Shown: in pieces, positions 31,657 through 34,091 of the stretch
How the letters are laid out: every line of letters begins with the position of its first letter
How positions within the stretch are numbered: position 1 is the first letter of the stretch
Assembly (NCBI GenBank): GCA_947623225.1
Contig: CANQGO010000017.1
Coordinates: forward strand, 1 to 34,091
DNA: 34,091 nucleotides
Origin: an uncultured Clostridia bacterium
GTDB lineage: Bacteria; Bacillota; Clostridia; Christensenellales; CAG-314
Direction: 5' to 3'
Made by a program: the position numbers and the translations under genes
Notes under the pieces: generated by a model
What the model saw: only the letters and a program-made list of their open reading frames with translations
What the model was told of the DNA's origin: nothing
Databases searched by the model: none

Positions 31657-32256
31657 TCAGTCGGAGAGTTTGTAGGACACGGTCACGCCGTCGCCTATGC
31701 GGTGGAGGGTCGTGCGGTAGCGGGAGTCGGCGGTGAGCCTATCCAGGAAGGCGCGCATATTGCGGGCGACGGTTATGTGCTTGTGCCGCGGGTCGTCGGG
31801 GATATGCTCCACCAGTCCCTTGTACAGCACGTTGTCGCACACGAGAGTGCCGCCCACCGTCAGCAGGCTATCCAGATAGGGAAAGAAGGTAATATATTGC
31901 CCTTTGGGTCCGTCGAGGAAGATGAAGTCGTACCGTCCCGTAAGCAGGGGCACCGTCTCGCGGGCGTCGCCGACGAATATATTCACGCGCTCGGACATGC
32001 CGGCTGCAGCGAAGTTGTCGCGCGCTATTGCCGCCGAAGTCTCGTTCATCTCGAGAGTATTGAGCGTGGCTGTAGGGGCTGCGGTCAGCATGACTATGCC
32101 GCTATATCCTATAGCCGTGCCTATCTCGAGTATCCTACTCGGGCGGGCTGCGCGTACCGTCTCGAACAGCAGTCGTCGGGTCTCCTCCACCATCACGGGG
32201 ATATACCGCTCTCGGGCGAAACGCTCGAGTTGTTGCAATTCCTCTTCTATACTCAC
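31657..32256 (-). CDS. trmR: TrmR-like tRNA 5-hydroxyuridine methyltransferase (O-methyltransferase family)
   Basis: A 199-residue SAM-dependent O-methyltransferase. ILEIGTAIGYSGIVML is motif I; NTLEMNETSAAIARDNF holds the acidic residue that binds SAM ribose; IFLDGPKGQYITFFPYL and LVCDNVLYKG carry the metal-binding acidic residues of the catechol O-methyltransferase-like class. YrrM/TrmR of Bacillus subtilis belongs here and methylates 5-hydroxyuridine-34 to 5-methoxyuridine. The assignment to TrmR is strengthened by the TrhP-like gene further downstream on the same strand. Start is GTG at 32256, overlapping the RNase J stop by 4 bp (GTGA), so it is coupled to RNase J. Alternative: another small-molecule O-methyltransferase. 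Confidence 0.82.
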   Translation of the reverse strand: MSIEEELQQLERFARERYIPVMVEETRRLLFETVRAARPSRILEIGTAIGYSGIVMLTAAPTATLNTLEMNETSAAIARDNFAAAGMSERVNIFVGDARETVPLLTGRYDFIFLDGPKGQYITFFPYLDSLLTVGGTLVCDNVLYKGLVEHIPDDPRHKHITVARNMRAFLDRLTADSRYRTTLHRIGDGVTVSYKLSD

Positions 32257-34091
32257 TCTGTCACCACCACGGGCAGGACTATCGGGTTACGCTCGAAGGT
32301 GACGCGGAAGTAGTGCCGCACGGCGCGAGTGACGACAGACTTCACCGTCGTCTCGTCCTTGTCGCCCGACTTGAGCTTGGCTACCGCGCTCATCACCTCG
32401 CGGGAGATCTCGCCGATGACGTTTTGCGAGCCTTTTTCCTCAAAGAAGCAGCCTTTGGACGCTATCTGCGGCTCGCCTATTACCTTGCCGTCCTTCATAG
32501 TCAGTACGCACACTATTATCCCGTCCTCGGAGAGGGTCAGGCGGTCGCGAAGGACGCTATTGCCTACGTCGCCCACGCCCAAGCCGTCCACCATCACGCT
32601 GCCTGCGGGGACCTGCCCCGTCACCTTGAAGTAGCCGTTGCCCACCTCCACGCAGTCGCCGAGATCGGGGACTATCACGTCCGCGGGGCGGTGCTTGAGG
32701 TTCTCCACCAGCATGGCGTGCTGACGAAGGTGTCTGTACTCGCCGTGTATGGGAATGAAGTACTTGGGCTTGACTAAGGTGTATATGAGTTTCAACTCTT
32801 CCTGACATGCGTGACCGGACACGTGCACCGCGCTCAGGGCGGAGTACACGACGTTGGCACCCAGGCGGTAGAGTTTATTGATAACGTTGTACACGTCCCG
32901 CTCGTTGCCGGGGATGGGGTTGGCGGAGATGACGATGGTATCGTTGCTGCCCACCTTGACCTTGTTGAACTCGCCCGAAGCCATTCGCGTGAGCGCGGAC
33001 ATAGGCTCGCCCTGGCTGCCTGTGCTGAGAATGACGAGTTTGCCGTCCTCTATGGAGCCTGCGCGGTCTATGTCTACGAACATATCGCTGTCTATGGACA
33101 GTATCCCCACTCGCGCCGCCGTCTCGATATACTTGGTCATAGAGTAGCCGGAGAGCGCGATCTTGCGCTTGTATGTCTTTGCCAACTCTATGATCATTCC
33201 AAGGCGGTCGACGTTGGAAGCGAATGTCGCAACGATGAGCCTTCTGCCCTTGGCGTCGCGGAAAATTCTATTCAATGTCTCCTGCACTACCGATTCGCTG
33301 ACGGTATAGCCCGGCTTTTCCACGTTGGTGGACTCGCTCATCAGCAGCAACACGCCCTGTCTGCCTATCTCGGCGATACGGTTGAGGTTCATGATCTCAT
33401 TGCCCAGCGGCGTGTAGTCTATCTTGAAGTCGCCCGTGTGCAGTACCGTGCCGACGGGAGTGCGAAGTGCTATCGCCACGCTGCCCGCCACACTATGCGA
33501 TACGTGGATGAACTCGGCGGAGAATGCGCCCAATGCCACCACGCTGCGGTCGGAAACGGGTACCATATTCACCCTGTCCGTCACGCCGTGCTCGACCAGT
33601 TTGTTTTCGGCAAGTGCCAACGTCAGTTTGGTGCCGTACAGGTCCACTTTGCCGCCGCCCAACTTGTCCACTATATACGGAAGCGCGCCTATGTGGTCCT
33701 CGTGTCCGTGCGTGAGCAGTATGCCCTTCAACTTGTGCCTGTTCTCCTGCAGATACGTAATGTCCGGAATGACAACGTCCACGCCCGGCATATCCGTAGT
33801 GGGGAATGCCATACCTGCGTCGATGACCACCAGGCTGTCGCCGTACTCGAACGCCGTCATGTTCTTGCCTATCTCGCCCACTCCGCCCAGGAATATGACC
33901 TTGAGCCGCTCCGGTGCTCGCTTGGTCGCTTGCCGCGCCGCTTGCCGCGGGGTCGGTGCTCGCCGCACGGGCGTGTTGTGGGTTTGTTTCGTATTTTTGG
34001 TTTGTTTCGGAGTAGGTGCTTGCCGCACGGGCGACCGGGTGGTCGGCTTTGGTGATTTAGTGGTTTTCGGAGCAGAGGCTTGCCGCTTGCT
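32253..34091 (-). CDS. rnj: ribonuclease J with long basic repetitive N-terminal tail, 5' end beyond window
   Basis: A beta-CASP metallo-beta-lactamase that acts as 5' exonuclease and endonuclease in mRNA decay and rRNA maturation in the cytosol. The core begins at LKVIFLGGVGEIGKNMTAFEYG and has the zinc motif HGHEDHIGALPY, HTGDFKIDY, the beta-CASP residues in STGSQGEP and SGHACQEEL, and the C-terminal domain (EGSQNVIGEISREV-like). About 550 residues from that point is normal length. Ahead of it at least 62 more residues are in frame without stop to the window edge, basic and P/T-rich with a 20-residue period. A GTG at 34028 could start translation, but the repeat continues upstream, so the true start is probably outside the window. 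It overlaps trmR by 4 bp. Confidence 0.94.
   Translation of the reverse strand, partial: SKRQASAPKTTKSPKPTTRSPVRQAPTPKQTKNTKQTHNTPVRRAPTPRQAARQATKRAPERLKVIFLGGVGEIGKNMTAFEYGDSLVVIDAGMAFPTTDMPGVDVVIPDITYLQENRHKLKGILLTHGHEDHIGALPYIVDKLGGGKVDLYGTKLTLALAENKLVEHGVTDRVNMVPVSDRSVVALGAFSAEFIHVSHSVAGSVAIALRTPVGTVLHTGDFKIDYTPLGNEIMNLNRIAEIGRQGVLLLMSESTNVEKPGYTVSESVVQETLNRIFRDAKGRRLIVATFASNVDRLGMIIELAKTYKRKIALSGYSMTKYIETAARVGILSIDSDMFVDIDRAGSIEDGKLVILSTGSQGEPMSALTRMASGEFNKVKVGSNDTIVISANPIPGNERDVYNVINKLYRLGANVVYSALSAVHVSGHACQEELKLIYTLVKPKYFIPIHGEYRHLRQHAMLVENLKHRPADVIVPDLGDCVEVGNGYFKVTGQVPAGSVMVDGLGVGDVGNSVLRDRLTLSEDGIIVCVLTMKDGKVIGEPQIASKGCFFEEKGSQNVIGEISREVMSAVAKLKSGDKDETTVKSVVTRAVRHYFRVTFERNPIVLPVVVTE
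33952..34091 (-). repeat. 60-nt tandem repeat in the 5' part of the RNase J gene
   Basis: On the plus strand GGTGCT-CGCCGCACGGGCG at 33955, GGTGCT-TGCCGCACGGGCG at 34015 and AGGCT-TGCCGCTTGCT at 34076 recur at 60-bp spacing and keep the reading frame. The encoded units read KRQASAPK, VRQAPTPK and VRRAPTPR, each followed by T/K/P/N-rich sequence. At least two full periods and part of a third are visible; the array may continue beyond the edge. Confidence 0.8.

Noticed and set aside
32811-34055. A 414-codon open frame on the plus strand opposite RNase J
   Set aside because: Mirror of a clear RNase J gene; composition is that of a shadow frame.

Overview
The window reads as chromosomal DNA from a Gram-positive-type bacterium, most likely a GC-rich member of the Bacillota (class Clostridia or a relative). 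The signs are a CdaA-type diadenylate cyclase, RNase J, DivIVA, a groESL operon behind a CIRCE operator, a meso-diaminopimelate dehydrogenase, TrhP/TrmR-type tRNA wobble modification genes, strong AGGAGG-like ribosome binding sites, and textbook TTGACA/TATAAT promoters. Coding DNA is GC-rich, yet AUA is a common isoleucine codon and spacers are AT-rich. No species can be named from the sequence alone.

Layout, left to right. 1-3128 (minus): a partial HI0933/BaiN-like flavoprotein, a short aspartate kinase, then cdaA with a translationally coupled 43-residue membrane microprotein. 3376-4251 (plus): ddh. 4311-5283 (minus): a membrane/zinc-ribbon protein behind a long structured leader with terminator and antiterminator geometry. 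5445-6649 (minus): a DUF2188 membrane protein and a dCMP-deaminase-like enzyme. 6712-8765 (plus): groES-groL with promoter, CIRCE and terminator. 8791-13614 (minus): the operon lgt-pncB-divIVA-ArsP_2-like permease. 13779-17920 (minus): a MazF toxin without a visible antitoxin, then valS with a DUF4238 gene behind it. 17999-21655 (plus): an ABC importer (lipoprotein, ATPase, permease) and a YkvI-like membrane protein. 21656-22667: about 1 kb of AT-rich, repeat-bearing DNA without a convincing gene. 22552-25498 (minus): polytopic membrane protein, methyltransferase, hslO. 25704-28146 (plus): asd-dapA-dapB with overlapping genes. 28094-34091 (minus): trhP-like U32 protein, an AT-richer RloB/AAA-ATPase pair, trmR-like methyltransferase, and RNase J running off the right edge.

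How the genes fit together. Aspartate kinase, Asd, DapA, DapB and Ddh form a complete route from aspartate to meso-diaminopimelate through the one-step dehydrogenase branch, feeding peptidoglycan and lysine, although they sit in three separate places. Several genes concern the envelope (Lgt, DivIVA, CdaA, YkvI-like) or protein stress (GroESL, Hsp33). TrhP and TrmR act one after the other on tRNA uridine-34, and between them lies the likely accessory RloB/ATPase module.

The most unusual items are the structured leader at 5085-5250, the CdaA-coupled microprotein in place of CdaR, Lgt with a zinc-ribbon-like membrane extension, the putative defence pair placed between trmR and trhP, the AT-rich repeat region at 21656-22551, and a 60-nt tandem repeat encoding a basic N-terminal tail on RNase J.
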